Below, piece by piece: positions 50,827-58,727 of a stretch of 64,000 bases of DNA. Positions within the stretch are counted from its first letter, which is position 1; every line of letters begins with the position of its first letter. Position numbers and translations under genes: made by a program. The DNA lies in contig DATBKU010000057.1 in NCBI GenBank assembly GCA_036555725.1, positions 1-64,000 of the forward strand, given 5' to 3'. The notes below the pieces were generated by a model. It was not told the DNA's origin, ran no database searches, and saw nothing but the letters and a program-made list of their open reading frames with translations. Origin of the DNA: CALAED01 sp036555725. GTDB lineage: Bacteria > Actinomycetota > Actinomycetes > Streptosporangiales > Streptosporangiaceae.

Positions 50827-52418
50827 CTCGCGAGTCGAAACTGGACCTGGATCCCGAGGTCGTCCGGACGGCCCGGCTGCTGGCCGCGCGCGCCGCCGAG
50901 CCGATCATCGAGATGGCCCGTACGCACACCACGGTCTCGGTGGAGCGGGCGCTGCTGCGGCTCGCCGGGCTGTCCGGGGCCGACAGCGACCGCATCCCTT
51001 GGGTGAACCGGCTGGCCGACGCGGTACGCGACCAGGTCGGCCTGGAGCATGGCGTGGCGCTGCCGGTGTGGGACGCCCTGCGCGCCGGGCCCTACACCGG
51101 CCTGGCGACGCTGGCCGAGGCGGCGGCGCTCGGCAAGGTGGCATTCCGGATCCCGTCCGGATCCGACGCGACGGCGGCGGAGTCCGCGGCGCGCGCGGCC
51201 GCCCGGGCCGGGATGGCGCGGATCGACGCACGCCGGGCCGAGCGCGACCGGTTGCTGCGCGAGGCCGGCGACCCGCCGCAGCCGTGGATCTACCTGATCG
51301 TGGCGACCGGCGACATCTATGAGGACATCCCGCAGGCGCAGGCGGCGGCGCGGGAGGGGGCGGACGTGATCGCGGTGATCCGCTCGACCGGGCAGTCGCT
51401 GCTCGACTACGTGCCCGAGGGCGCGACCCGGGAGGGCTACGCGGGCACGTACGCCACGCAGGAGAACTTCCGGCTGATGCGCTCCGCGCTGGATGACGTG
51501 TCGCGTGAGCTGGGCCGGTACGTGCGGCTCACCAACTACGCCTCGGGCCTGTGCATGCCGGAGATCGCCACGCTGGCCGGGCTCGAGCGGCTCGACATGA
51601 TGCTCAACGACTGCATGTACGGGATCATCTTCCGCGACATCAACCCCCGGCGCACCTTCATCGACCAGCGGTTCTCGCGGCAGATCCACGCCCGGGCCGG
51701 CATCACCATCAACACCGGCGAGGACAACTACCTGACCACGGCCGACGCGGTCGACGCCGCGCACACGGTGATCGTCAGCCAGCTGCTCAACGAGCGGTTC
51801 GGCAGGGAGGCGGGGCTGGCCGACGGGCAGCTCGGCCTGGGGCACGCGTTCGAGATCAACCCGGCGATCCCGGACTCGTTCCGGCTGGAGCTGGCGCACG
51901 CCCAGCTGGTGCGCGAGCTGTTCCCGGACGCGCCGTTGAAGTACATGCCGCCGACCAAGCACATGACCGGCAACATCTTCGCCGGATACCTGCTGGACGC
52001 GTTCTTCAACCTGGCCGGGGTGATGACCGGGCAGTCGATCATCCTGATCGGGATGATGACCGAGGGCATCCACACACCGTGGCTGTCCGACCGCGACCTG
52101 GCCCTGGAGAACGTGCGGTACGTCCGGGACGCCTGCGGCCGGCTGGCCGAGGACTTCGTGCCGCGGCCCGGCGGGTTCATCGTGGAGCGCGCTCAGCGGG
52201 TGCTGTCGGAGTCGGTCGACCTGCTCAACCGGATCTGCGACGACTCGCTGCTGACGGCGATCGCCGAGGGGACGTTCGGGGTGACGCGGCGGCCTCCGGA
52301 CGGCGGCAAGGGTCTGGACGGCGTGGTGGAGCGCGCCGACGGCTACCTCAACCCGGCCATCGACATCCTGCAGACCGAGGATCCGCACGCCGTACGTACG
52401 GAGGAGGTGCCCGCATGA
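50823..52418 (+). CDS. kamD: Lysine 5,6-aminomutase alpha subunit
   Basis: 531 aa. Recognised from the KamD TIM barrel: KLDLDPEVVRTAR, PWIYLIVATGDIYEDIPQAQ, YVRLTNYASGLCMPEIA, HAFEINPAIPDSFRLELAHA. With KamE, PLP and adenosylcobalamin it moves the terminal amino group of beta-lysine to give 3,5-diaminohexanoate. Overlaps of four bases at both ends indicate stoichiometric translation with kdd and kamE. Confidence 0.93.
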   Translation: MTRESKLDLDPEVVRTARLLAARAAEPIIEMARTHTTVSVERALLRLAGLSGADSDRIPWVNRLADAVRDQVGLEHGVALPVWDALRAGPYTGLATLAEAAALGKVAFRIPSGSDATAAESAARAAARAGMARIDARRAERDRLLREAGDPPQPWIYLIVATGDIYEDIPQAQAAAREGADVIAVIRSTGQSLLDYVPEGATREGYAGTYATQENFRLMRSALDDVSRELGRYVRLTNYASGLCMPEIATLAGLERLDMMLNDCMYGIIFRDINPRRTFIDQRFSRQIHARAGITINTGEDNYLTTADAVDAAHTVIVSQLLNERFGREAGLADGQLGLGHAFEINPAIPDSFRLELAHAQLVRELFPDAPLKYMPPTKHMTGNIFAGYLLDAFFNLAGVMTGQSIILIGMMTEGIHTPWLSDRDLALENVRYVRDACGRLAEDFVPRPGGFIVERAQRVLSESVDLLNRICDDSLLTAIAEGTFGVTRRPPDGGKGLDGVVERADGYLNPAIDILQTEDPHAVRTEEVPA

Positions 52419-53218
52419 CCGTGGAGAGCGGTACGGAGACACCGGTCGAGCCGGCCGACACGCGCCAGGTGATCCGGCCGTACGGCGACACCACCGGCGA
52501 CGGCATGGTGCAGCTGTCGTTCAGCCTGCCGGTGCCGGCGGGCAAGCGGGCCGAGGCGGCGGCCCTGCAGCTGGCGGGGAAGATGGGGCTCGACCCGGCG
52601 AGCGTCGTGCACGCCAAGGCGATGGGCCCCGACTACACATTCTTCATCGTGTACGGACGGGCCGGCCATCTGATCGACTACGCGTCGATCCCGGTGCCCG
52701 AGGGCCGTGAGTATCCGCTGCTGACGGCCAAGGAGGTCAACCTCGCGATCCGTACGGCGCTGAACCGGCGGCTCGTGGTGGTCGGCGCCTGCATCGGCAC
52801 CGACGCGCACACCGTCGGGATCGACGCCATCCTCAACGTGAAGGGGTTCGCGGGGGAGAAGGGCCTGGAGTACTACCGGGAGATCCAGGTGGTCAACATG
52901 GGCGCCCAGGTGACGGTCGAGGAGCTGGTCGAGCGGGCCAAGGCCGACAACGCCGACGCCGTCCTCGTCTCCCAGGTCGTCACGCAGAAGAACGCCCACC
53001 TGCACAACACCAAGCAGATGGCGGCCGCGTTCCACGACGCCTATCCGACAGCGGTCGCCGCCGGGTTCGGCAGGCCGCTGCTCGTCGTCGGCGGGCCGCG
53101 GTTCGACACGGTGACCCCGGAGGAGCTGGGGGTCGACCGCATCTTCGGCCGCGGCACCACGCCCGCCGAGGTCGCCGCGTACCTCGTCCACGCCCTGCTG
53201 CCCGGGAGGGATAAATGA
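52415..53218 (+). CDS. kamE: Lysine 5,6-aminomutase beta subunit
   Basis: 267 aa. The B12-binding motif DxHxxG is Asp130-Ala-His132-Thr-Val-Gly135, and Lys143 (ILNVKG) fits the PLP Schiff-base lysine of KamE. An N-terminal dimerisation domain precedes the Rossmann-like cobalamin domain. It forms the active aminomutase with KamD. The product requires adenosylcobalamin, yet no B12 riboswitch was found upstream. Confidence 0.93.
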   Translation: MTVESGTETPVEPADTRQVIRPYGDTTGDGMVQLSFSLPVPAGKRAEAAALQLAGKMGLDPASVVHAKAMGPDYTFFIVYGRAGHLIDYASIPVPEGREYPLLTAKEVNLAIRTALNRRLVVVGACIGTDAHTVGIDAILNVKGFAGEKGLEYYREIQVVNMGAQVTVEELVERAKADNADAVLVSQVVTQKNAHLHNTKQMAAAFHDAYPTAVAAGFGRPLLVVGGPRFDTVTPEELGVDRIFGRGTTPAEVAAYLVHALLPGRDK

Positions 53219-53610
53219 CCGCTGCGCGGGAGACGCCGGGTGAAGGCCTGACGGTGACGCACCGCCGGTACGTGCCGTACTCGCATGCGCACTACGGCGG
53301 CAACCTCGTGGACGGGGCGTACCTGCTCGCCCTGTTCGGCGACGTGGCCACGGAGGTCTGCATCCGGATCGACGGCGACGAGGGTCTGTTCGCGTCCTAC
53401 GACGATGTGCAGTTCACGGCGCCGGTACGGGCGGGGGACGTCATCGAGATCGCCGCCACGGTCACCCGGATGGGCAAGCGCAGCCGCGCGCTGGCCTTCG
53501 AGGCCCGAGTGGTGTGCCGGGGCCGCCCGGACCGCGGGGACTCGGCGGCCGAGGTGCTCGCCGAGCCGATCGTGGCGGTGACCGCAACCGGTACCGTCGT
53601 CGTACCGTGA
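53215..53610 (+). CDS. kal: 3-aminobutyryl-CoA ammonia-lyase
   Basis: 131 aa hotdog-fold protein (RRYVPYSHAHYGGNLVDGAY, a FGDVATE helix, then DDVQFTAPVRAGDVIE). This matches Kal, which removes ammonia from 3-aminobutyryl-CoA to form crotonyl-CoA. It overlaps kamE by four bases. The preceding step, the Kce cleavage enzyme, is not in this window. Confidence 0.88.
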   Translation: MTAARETPGEGLTVTHRRYVPYSHAHYGGNLVDGAYLLALFGDVATEVCIRIDGDEGLFASYDDVQFTAPVRAGDVIEIAATVTRMGKRSRALAFEARVVCRGRPDRGDSAAEVLAEPIVAVTATGTVVVP

Positions 53611-53695
53611 GATTTGCCGCGGCCGAGATTTCCCGCTCTTTGCGATCTCTACGCTGAGCTGGCATAAGAGTGAATCCACGCAGAGTATCGGCCGG

Positions 53696-53726
53696 TTGAC
53701 AACAGCGAACCCGGACTCGGTAGGTT
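53696..53726 (+). promoter_or_regulatory. Strong promoter in the gene-free region before lnt
   Basis: TTGACA (53696-53701) and TAGGTT (53721-53726) separated by 19 bases, slightly long. The predicted start is near 53733, about 500 bases before the lnt start codon. Confidence 0.6.
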
Positions 53727-53732
53727 GGCTCG

Positions 53733-53940
53733 AAGTCCAGCAAGGACTCCCCGATCGGTCGGCCTGACGCCACTGGATGCTGCGCCAGAGCCAGACGCAG
53801 CGGCCCGTGCCGCGTCTGGGGCCGTGGAACCCGATCGGGCGGGGGGTTGGACCCGGGAAGGGTTCGGACATCCAGTAGACAACGGAATCTCGTTCTCACC
53901 GCCTGTGAGACGGCTCCGGCCCGAGGGATGTCCGAGCCCT
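53733..53940 (+). ncRNA. Candidate structured RNA with alternative helices
   Basis: Downstream of the promoter the sequence can fold into: a long-range helix ACTGGATG (53772-53779) with CATCCAGT (53869-53876); inside it the hairpin CCAGACGC/GCGTCTGG (53791-53798, 53812-53819) and GAACCC/GGGTTC (53827-53832, 53860-53865). GGACATCC (53866-53873) can instead pair with GGATGTCC (53926-53933), so two helices compete for the same bases. It matches no RNA family I recognise. It may be an sRNA or a leader of lnt. Confidence 0.45.
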
Positions 53941-54235
53941 CCTCCGAGTCCACCCGAGTTCGCACCTCCGTGGGGGCGCCGGCGCCGAAGGCCGCCGATC
54001 ATTCACCACGGCGCGGGAATGTCCGGCCGCTTCGGTCGCCGACCCACGGAGATGCGCCCCCCATTCGCTCTTCCCCGCCGCGCGGTCTCCGACCGGGCGC
54101 TCGTACGGCACCGCGCATCAAGTGGGCATATCCGGATGAGACGGGCAAACATGGCATCGGCCCGGGTCCGGTAGCGTTCCGGCCAGCGAGGTTTCTTTGG
54201 TCGACGGACCCCGCACGGGTCAGAGGCGAGGAGCG
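53941..54235. other. Gene-free remainder upstream of lnt
   Basis: No credible coding frame is present. TAGCGT at 54172-54177 could be a -10 box for a shorter lnt transcript. The stretch contains a C6 run (54058-54063) but not the paired C-rich loops of 6C RNA. Confidence 0.5.
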
Positions 54236-56071
54236 ATGGTGGCGGGCGAGACCGTGTCCCCGGCCGAGCAGGCGACGCGGCCGGACGCTCCCGCGCGCCG
54301 CCGGCCCGGCCGGCTGCTGCTCCGCGGCGGCACGCGGCCGCTGATCGGCCGCCTCGCGCTGGCGGTGGCGAGCGCGTTCCTCACCTTCCTGGCCTTCCCG
54401 CCGAACCAGGTTTCGCACGTCTTCTTCTCCAGCCATGGCTCGACCGAGGGCCTGTGGCCGCTCGCGCCGGTCGGCGTCGCCGGGTTCACGCTGGCGATTC
54501 GCGGCACGCGGGCCCGCACCGGCGCGTGGCTCGGCCTCGCCTTCGGGGCCCCGTTCTTCCTCACCACGCTCGCGGGCATCGTCAAGATCGGCGCGGACGG
54601 CTGGATCATCCTGAGCCTGGTCGAGGCGCTCTACTTCGCCCCGCTCGGCGCCGCCATCGCCGTCGTGACCAGGCCTCCCGCTAACGGGCCGTACGACGGC
54701 CGGGCGCGCGAGGACAGGCCGGCCGGCGGCACGCCGCGCGCCGGCGCACCGGACGACGTCGCGCGGCGGCCCATGGCCCGGCTCGTGGCGCCGGCGGGCC
54801 GGGTGGCGGCGGGCCGGGTGGCGGCGGGCCGGGTGGCGGCGGCCTGCTGGCCGGTATCGACGGCCCTGCTCTGGGTGGCCGAGGAGCTGGTGCGGGGCCG
54901 CACGCCGTTCGGCGGCTTCCCCTGGGCCCGGCTGGCCTTCAGCCAGACGTCGTCGCCGTTCACCCCGTACGCCGCGCTCGGCGGCGCGCCGCTGGTCACC
55001 TTCGTCACCGCGCTGGCCGGCGGGCTGCTGGCCTACGCGGTCGTACGTTCCAAGGACCTCCGAACGGCCGGCCTCGCGGTGGGCGCCGTCCTCGCCGTCG
55101 CGGCCGCCGGGCCGGCCCTGCGGTATTTCCCCAGCCAGCCAGCACCCACCGGGGGACGGTCGGTCACGGTCGCGGTCGTGCAGGGCAACGTGCCGCGACT
55201 CGGCCTGGACTTCCTCGGCCAGCGCAAGGCCGTGCTCGACAACCATGCGCGGGCGACGCACGAGCTCGCCGCCGAGATCCGGGCGAACAAGGTGGCCAGG
55301 CCCGACCTCGTCATCTGGCCGGAGAACTCCAGTGACCTCGACCCCTACGCCGACCCGGACGCGCGGCAGACCATCGACGCCGCGGTCAAGGACGTCGGCG
55401 TACCGGTGCTCGTCGGGGCCGTCATCGACGCGGGCGACGGCAAGCACGTGGAGAACCGCGGCATCGTCTGGGACCCCCGGACCGGCCCGGGGGAGTACTA
55501 CATCAAGCGGCATCCCGTGCCGTTCGGCGAGTACCTCCCCTTCCGCGACCTGCTGACCAAGCTGATCACCAGGTTCGAGCGGATCCCGTACGACTACCTG
55601 TCCGGCAAGCGGCCGGGCCTGCTGCGGCTGGGGCCGGTCGAGGTCGGCGACGTGATCTGCTTCGAGGTGGCCTACGACGGCATCGTGCGGGACGTGTCGT
55701 CGGCGCCGCTGCTGGTCGTGCAGACCAATAACGCGACCTACGGCCACACCAGCCTGCCCTGGCAGCAGGTCGCCATGACACGGCTGCGCGCCGTCGAGCA
55801 CGGACGGTCGGTCCTGGTGGCGGCGACCAGCGGAATCACCGCCATCGTGGCCCCCGACGGACACGTCGTCGATCAGTCGGCCGAGTTCGTGCCGTACGTC
55901 CAGGTGGCGCGCGTCCCGGCCCTTACGTCGCGTACGCTGGCCGATCATCTCGGCGCCGCGCCGGAGTGGTCGATGGCCGCCGCCGGCATCGCGGCCCTGG
56001 CCGCGGTCGGCGTGACGGGGGCGGGGGCGGGCAGAATGCGTCGAGTCAAGGAGAAGGGCAGGGGGGACTAG
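54236..56071 (+). CDS. lnt: Apolipoprotein N-acyltransferase
   Basis: 611 aa. N-terminal membrane helices are followed by a nitrilase-like extracytoplasmic domain; the catalytic triad is visible as Glu in VIWPENS, Lys in YYIKRHPVPFGEY and Cys in GDVICFEVAYDG. It adds the third acyl chain to lipoproteins. The loop between helices holds a charged, low-complexity insertion with three perfect copies of GRVAA. GAGGAG precedes ATG 54236. ppm1 follows one base later, the arrangement known in actinobacteria, where Lnt and Ppm1 activities can be fused. Confidence 0.93.
   Translation: MVAGETVSPAEQATRPDAPARRRPGRLLLRGGTRPLIGRLALAVASAFLTFLAFPPNQVSHVFFSSHGSTEGLWPLAPVGVAGFTLAIRGTRARTGAWLGLAFGAPFFLTTLAGIVKIGADGWIILSLVEALYFAPLGAAIAVVTRPPANGPYDGRAREDRPAGGTPRAGAPDDVARRPMARLVAPAGRVAAGRVAAGRVAAACWPVSTALLWVAEELVRGRTPFGGFPWARLAFSQTSSPFTPYAALGGAPLVTFVTALAGGLLAYAVVRSKDLRTAGLAVGAVLAVAAAGPALRYFPSQPAPTGGRSVTVAVVQGNVPRLGLDFLGQRKAVLDNHARATHELAAEIRANKVARPDLVIWPENSSDLDPYADPDARQTIDAAVKDVGVPVLVGAVIDAGDGKHVENRGIVWDPRTGPGEYYIKRHPVPFGEYLPFRDLLTKLITRFERIPYDYLSGKRPGLLRLGPVEVGDVICFEVAYDGIVRDVSSAPLLVVQTNNATYGHTSLPWQQVAMTRLRAVEHGRSVLVAATSGITAIVAPDGHVVDQSAEFVPYVQVARVPALTSRTLADHLGAAPEWSMAAAGIAALAAVGVTGAGAGRMRRVKEKGRGD
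54796..54840. repeat. Three perfect 15-bp repeats inside lnt
   Basis: GGGCCGGGTGGCGGC is repeated exactly three times and encodes GRVAA-type units between membrane helices. The frame is kept. Confidence 0.9.
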
Positions 56072-56072
56072 C

Positions 56073-56873
56073 GTGGCGGCGTCAGGCGACTCCTCGGGCG
56101 ACTCTTCGGTTGACTTTCCGGTCGACCTGGGCCGGGTGCTGGTGATCATCCCGACTTACAACGAGCGGGCCAACCTCGAAACCATCGTCGGGCGCGTCCG
56201 TGCGGCCGGCCCGGACGCCGACGTATTGGTCGTCGACGACGCCAGCCCGGACGGCACCGGCGAGCTCGCCGACCAGATGGCCGCCGCCGACGCGCACGTC
56301 AAGGTGCTGCACCGCGAGGGGAAGGAGGGGCTCGGCCCCGCCTACCTCGCCGGATTCCGGTGGGCGCTCGAGCACGGGTACGAGGTCGTGGTCGAGATGG
56401 ACGCCGACGGCTCCCACCAGCCCGAGGAGCTGCATCGGCTGCTCGCCGCGCTGCGTGACGCCGACCTGGTGATCGGCGCCCGGTGGATGCGCGGCGGCGA
56501 GGTGGTGAACTGGCCGCGGTCGCGGGAGGCGCTGTCGCGCGGCGCCAACGTCTACGCCCGCGTCATGCTGGGCCTGCCGCTGCGCGACGCCACCGGGGGC
56601 TACCGCGCGTTCCGCGCCACGACCCTGGAGAAGATCGGCCTCCACGACGTGGACTCGCGCGGCTACTGCTTCCAGGTCGACCTGGCGCTGCGGGCCCTGC
56701 GGCAGGGCCTGCGGGTCGTCGAGGTGCCGATCACGTTCGTCGAGCGTACGCAGGGCGCCAGCAAGATGAGCCGCGGGATCATGGCCGAGGCGGCATGGCG
56801 GATCACCAAGTGGGGCGTCGGCGAACGGGTGGACCAGGCCGCGCAGACCCTGAACCGGCTGCGGCGCCGCTGA
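56073..56873 (+). CDS. ppm1: Polyprenol monophosphomannose synthase
   Basis: 266 aa GT2-family glycosyltransferase: LVIIPTYNERANLETIV, VVDDASPDGT, the metal-binding EMDADGSHQP, and LRDATGGYRAFR. It transfers mannose from GDP-mannose to polyprenyl phosphate for lipoglycan or glycoprotein synthesis at the membrane. GTG 56073 follows the lnt stop after one base, so the genes are coupled. The Ser/Asp-rich first 20 residues are not part of the fold. Confidence 0.92.
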   Translation: MAASGDSSGDSSVDFPVDLGRVLVIIPTYNERANLETIVGRVRAAGPDADVLVVDDASPDGTGELADQMAAADAHVKVLHREGKEGLGPAYLAGFRWALEHGYEVVVEMDADGSHQPEELHRLLAALRDADLVIGARWMRGGEVVNWPRSREALSRGANVYARVMLGLPLRDATGGYRAFRATTLEKIGLHDVDSRGYCFQVDLALRALRQGLRVVEVPITFVERTQGASKMSRGIMAEAAWRITKWGVGERVDQAAQTLNRLRRR

Positions 56874-56952
56874 GCGGAACGCTCCCGGCCTGTACGGCGT
56901 TGACTTTGACGTACGGGGTCGTCCCGCACGTAATGATCGTGATGATGGGGTT

Positions 56953-57504
56953 ATGCTGCCGCTCGCGCTGTTCCTGGGGTTCCTGGTTGTCCCGGTCCTG
57001 GAGATCTACGTGATCATCCAGGTCGGCCAGCTCATCGGCGGCTGGCCCACCGTCGGCCTGCTCCTCGCCGAGAGCCTGCTCGGCGCGTGGATCGTCCGGC
57101 ATGAGGGGCGCCGGGCGTGGCGGGCCCTCACCGAGACGTTCCAGCGCGGGACCGTGCCCGAGCGCGAGCTGGCCGACGCCGCGCTGGTGCTGGTCGGCGG
57201 CGTGCTGCTGCTCACGCCGGGGTTCATCACCGACGTGGTCGGCTTCCTGTTCGTGCTGCCGTTCACCCGCCCGCTGATGCGAAAGCTGGGGGCGGCCTAC
57301 ATGGCGCGTCGCATCCGGATCACGCGGCGCCGGATGGAGGAGTCCTTCCCGTCAGGCGTGGAGTTCCCGCCGGGCGCGAACTTCCCGCCGGGCGCGAACT
57401 TCCCGCCGGGCGTCGACGGCACACCGTACGACCCGTCCGGCGGCGGGGAGCGCGACGGCCAGGTGATCCGCGGCCAGGTGATCCGCGAGGACAAGGAGCC
57501 CTGA
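56953..57504 (+). CDS. fxsA: FxsA family membrane protein
   Basis: 183 aa. The FxsA domain (about 1-125) has the start LALFLGFLVVPVLEIYVIIQVG, an AWRALTETFQRGTVPERELADAAL-type middle and PGFITDVVGFLFVLPFTRP. The C-terminal tail is repeat-rich: FPPGAN in near-perfect copies and GQVIR twice. FxsA modulates phage exclusion and membrane stress in E. coli; the actinobacterial role is unknown. TTGACG at 56901-56906 is a possible -35 box. Confidence 0.9.
   Translation: MLPLALFLGFLVVPVLEIYVIIQVGQLIGGWPTVGLLLAESLLGAWIVRHEGRRAWRALTETFQRGTVPERELADAALVLVGGVLLLTPGFITDVVGFLFVLPFTRPLMRKLGAAYMARRIRITRRRMEESFPSGVEFPPGANFPPGANFPPGVDGTPYDPSGGGERDGQVIRGQVIREDKEP
57364..57486. repeat. In-frame tandem repeats at the end of fxsA
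   Basis: TTCCCGCCGGGCGCGAAC (18 bp) occurs at 57364-57381 and 57382-57399 with a partial third copy to 57413. GGCCAGGTGATCCGC (15 bp) occurs twice at 57457-57471 and 57472-57486. They encode FPPGAN and GQVIR units. Confidence 0.88.
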
Positions 57505-57542
57505 GCGACCGGATCCGGCCACGCACCCCCGGACAGACATAC

Positions 57543-57581
57543 CTGAGCCCGTGCCGCCGATCGGCTTTGGCACGGGCTCAG
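57543..57581. terminator. Bidirectional terminator between fxsA and rbpA
   Basis: Perfect 13-base arms (CTGAGCCCGTGCC, 57543-57555, and complement 57569-57581) with a 13-base loop containing GCCGATCGGC, placed between convergent genes. Confidence 0.85.
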
Positions 57582-57594
57582 TGAGGTTTGTCGG

Positions 57595-57939
57595 TCAGGC
57601 GGTCTTGCGCCGCTGGGAACGGAGCAGCTCCAGCCGCTCGGCGAGGACCTCTTCGAGGTCTTCGACGGTGCGGCGCTCCATGAGCATGTCCCAGTGGGTT
57701 CGGGCCGCCTTGCCCTTCTTGGGCTGTGGCATCTCCCCGTCCACCCGCAGAGCCGTCACACCGCAGTTGCGGCATTCCCAGGTCATCGGGACCTCCGCCT
57801 CGGCGGCGAGCGTCACGGTGAACCGGTGGCCCTTCGGGCAGGTGTAATCAACCTCCTGGCGCGGAGCCAGATCGGTATTGCGATCGTTCTCGTAGCTGGT
57901 TGCTCCGAGTCGGGTGCCGCGAAGTGCGCGCTCGGCCAT
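57595..57939 (-). CDS. rbpA: RNA polymerase-binding protein RbpA
   Basis: 114 aa. It starts AERALRGTRLGATSYE and contains the zinc-ribbon-like core YTCPKGHRF...WECRNCG, the basic linker, and the sigma-binding C-terminal helix (THWDMLMERRTVEDLEEVL). RbpA stabilises the open complex with sigma-A/HrdB. ATG 57939 was chosen for AGGGGAGG at proper spacing; GTG 57945 is too close. A SigR-type promoter lies upstream. Confidence 0.95.
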   Translation of the reverse strand: MAERALRGTRLGATSYENDRNTDLAPRQEVDYTCPKGHRFTVTLAAEAEVPMTWECRNCGVTALRVDGEMPQPKKGKAARTHWDMLMERRTVEDLEEVLAERLELLRSQRRKTA

Positions 57940-57979
57940 CGTCACGTGCCTCCCCTGACGGCTTGCGTTCTAAGCAAGT

Positions 57980-58006
57980 AACGCTCGGTACCGTCACGAG
58001 ATTCCC
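57980..58006 (-). promoter_or_regulatory. SigR-type (oxidative stress) promoter of rbpA
   Basis: On the minus strand GGGAAT (58006-58001) and GTT (57982-57980) are separated by exactly 18 bases, the SigR consensus GGGAAT-N18-GTT. SigR control of rbpA is known in Streptomyces coelicolor, so conservation is expected. Confidence 0.8.
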
Positions 58007-58088
58007 GCCCGGCGCCTCCTCCAACCCTGCTGTTTTCGTGACGCACGGTTTTCACGGAAGAAGTTTCCGGGCGGGAGCGACGGTGCAT

Positions 58089-58727
58089 TCAGTGCCGCTT
58101 GCGGCTGGTGATGATCTCGTCGATGAGCCCGTAGTCACGCGCCTCTTCGGCGGTCAGGAACTTGTCGCGCTCGATGTCGCGGCGGACCTGCTCCGTGGTG
58201 CGCCCGGTGTGGCGGGCGATGATCTCCTCCATCACCGTCCGCAGCCGCAGCACCTCGCGGGCGTGGATCTCCAGGTCGGTGGAGTCGCCCCGGCCGCCCT
58301 CGATCGAGGGCTGGTGCAGCAGGATGCGGGCGTTCGACAGCGCCGCGCGCTTGCCGGGGGCGCCGGCGGCGAGCAGGACGGCCGCGGCGGACGCCGCCTG
58401 GCCGACGCAGGTCGTCTCGATCTCCGGCTTGATGAACTCCATCGTGTCGTAGATCGCCATCAGCGACGTGAGCAGGCCGCCGGGCGAGTTGATGTAGATG
58501 CTGATCGGCCGATCGGGATCTTGTCCTTCGAGCGCGATGAGCTGGGCGATGACGTCGTTGGCCGAGGTGTCGTCGATCTGCACGCCGAGGAAGATGATGC
58601 GCTCCTCGAACAGCTTGTTGTACGGGTTCATCTCCTTGACCCCGTACGACGTGCGCTCGATGAACGACGGCACGACGTAACGGCCCTCCGCGGTGACCCT
58701 GCCCGGCGCCCCCCGCGCGGCGCTCAT
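58089..58727 (-). CDS. clpP: ATP-dependent Clp protease proteolytic subunit (second of pair)
   Basis: 212 aa. The catalytic triad is visible: Ser in GQAASAAAVLLAAG, His in LLHQPS and Asp in ERDKFLTAEEARDYGLID. The oxyanion strand is NSPGG. It overlaps the upstream clpP gene by four bases. The pair is not next to clpX or tig, so it resembles the accessory ClpP3/ClpP4 pairs of Streptomyces more than the housekeeping ClpP1/ClpP2. Confidence 0.92.
   Translation of the reverse strand: MSAARGAPGRVTAEGRYVVPSFIERTSYGVKEMNPYNKLFEERIIFLGVQIDDTSANDVIAQLIALEGQDPDRPISIYINSPGGLLTSLMAIYDTMEFIKPEIETTCVGQAASAAAVLLAAGAPGKRAALSNARILLHQPSIEGGRGDSTDLEIHAREVLRLRTVMEEIIARHTGRTTEQVRRDIERDKFLTAEEARDYGLIDEIITSRKRH

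Noticed and set aside
53761..53880. Cobalamin riboswitch upstream or downstream of the B12-dependent lysine aminomutase genes
   Set aside because: GCCACTG and GGGAAGG words occur, but in the wrong order and without the AGCCAGGAGACCTGCC B12 box; the region also lies after the kam operon, not before it.
54050..54066. 6C RNA
   Set aside because: Only one C6 run was found; the family needs two C-rich hairpin loops.
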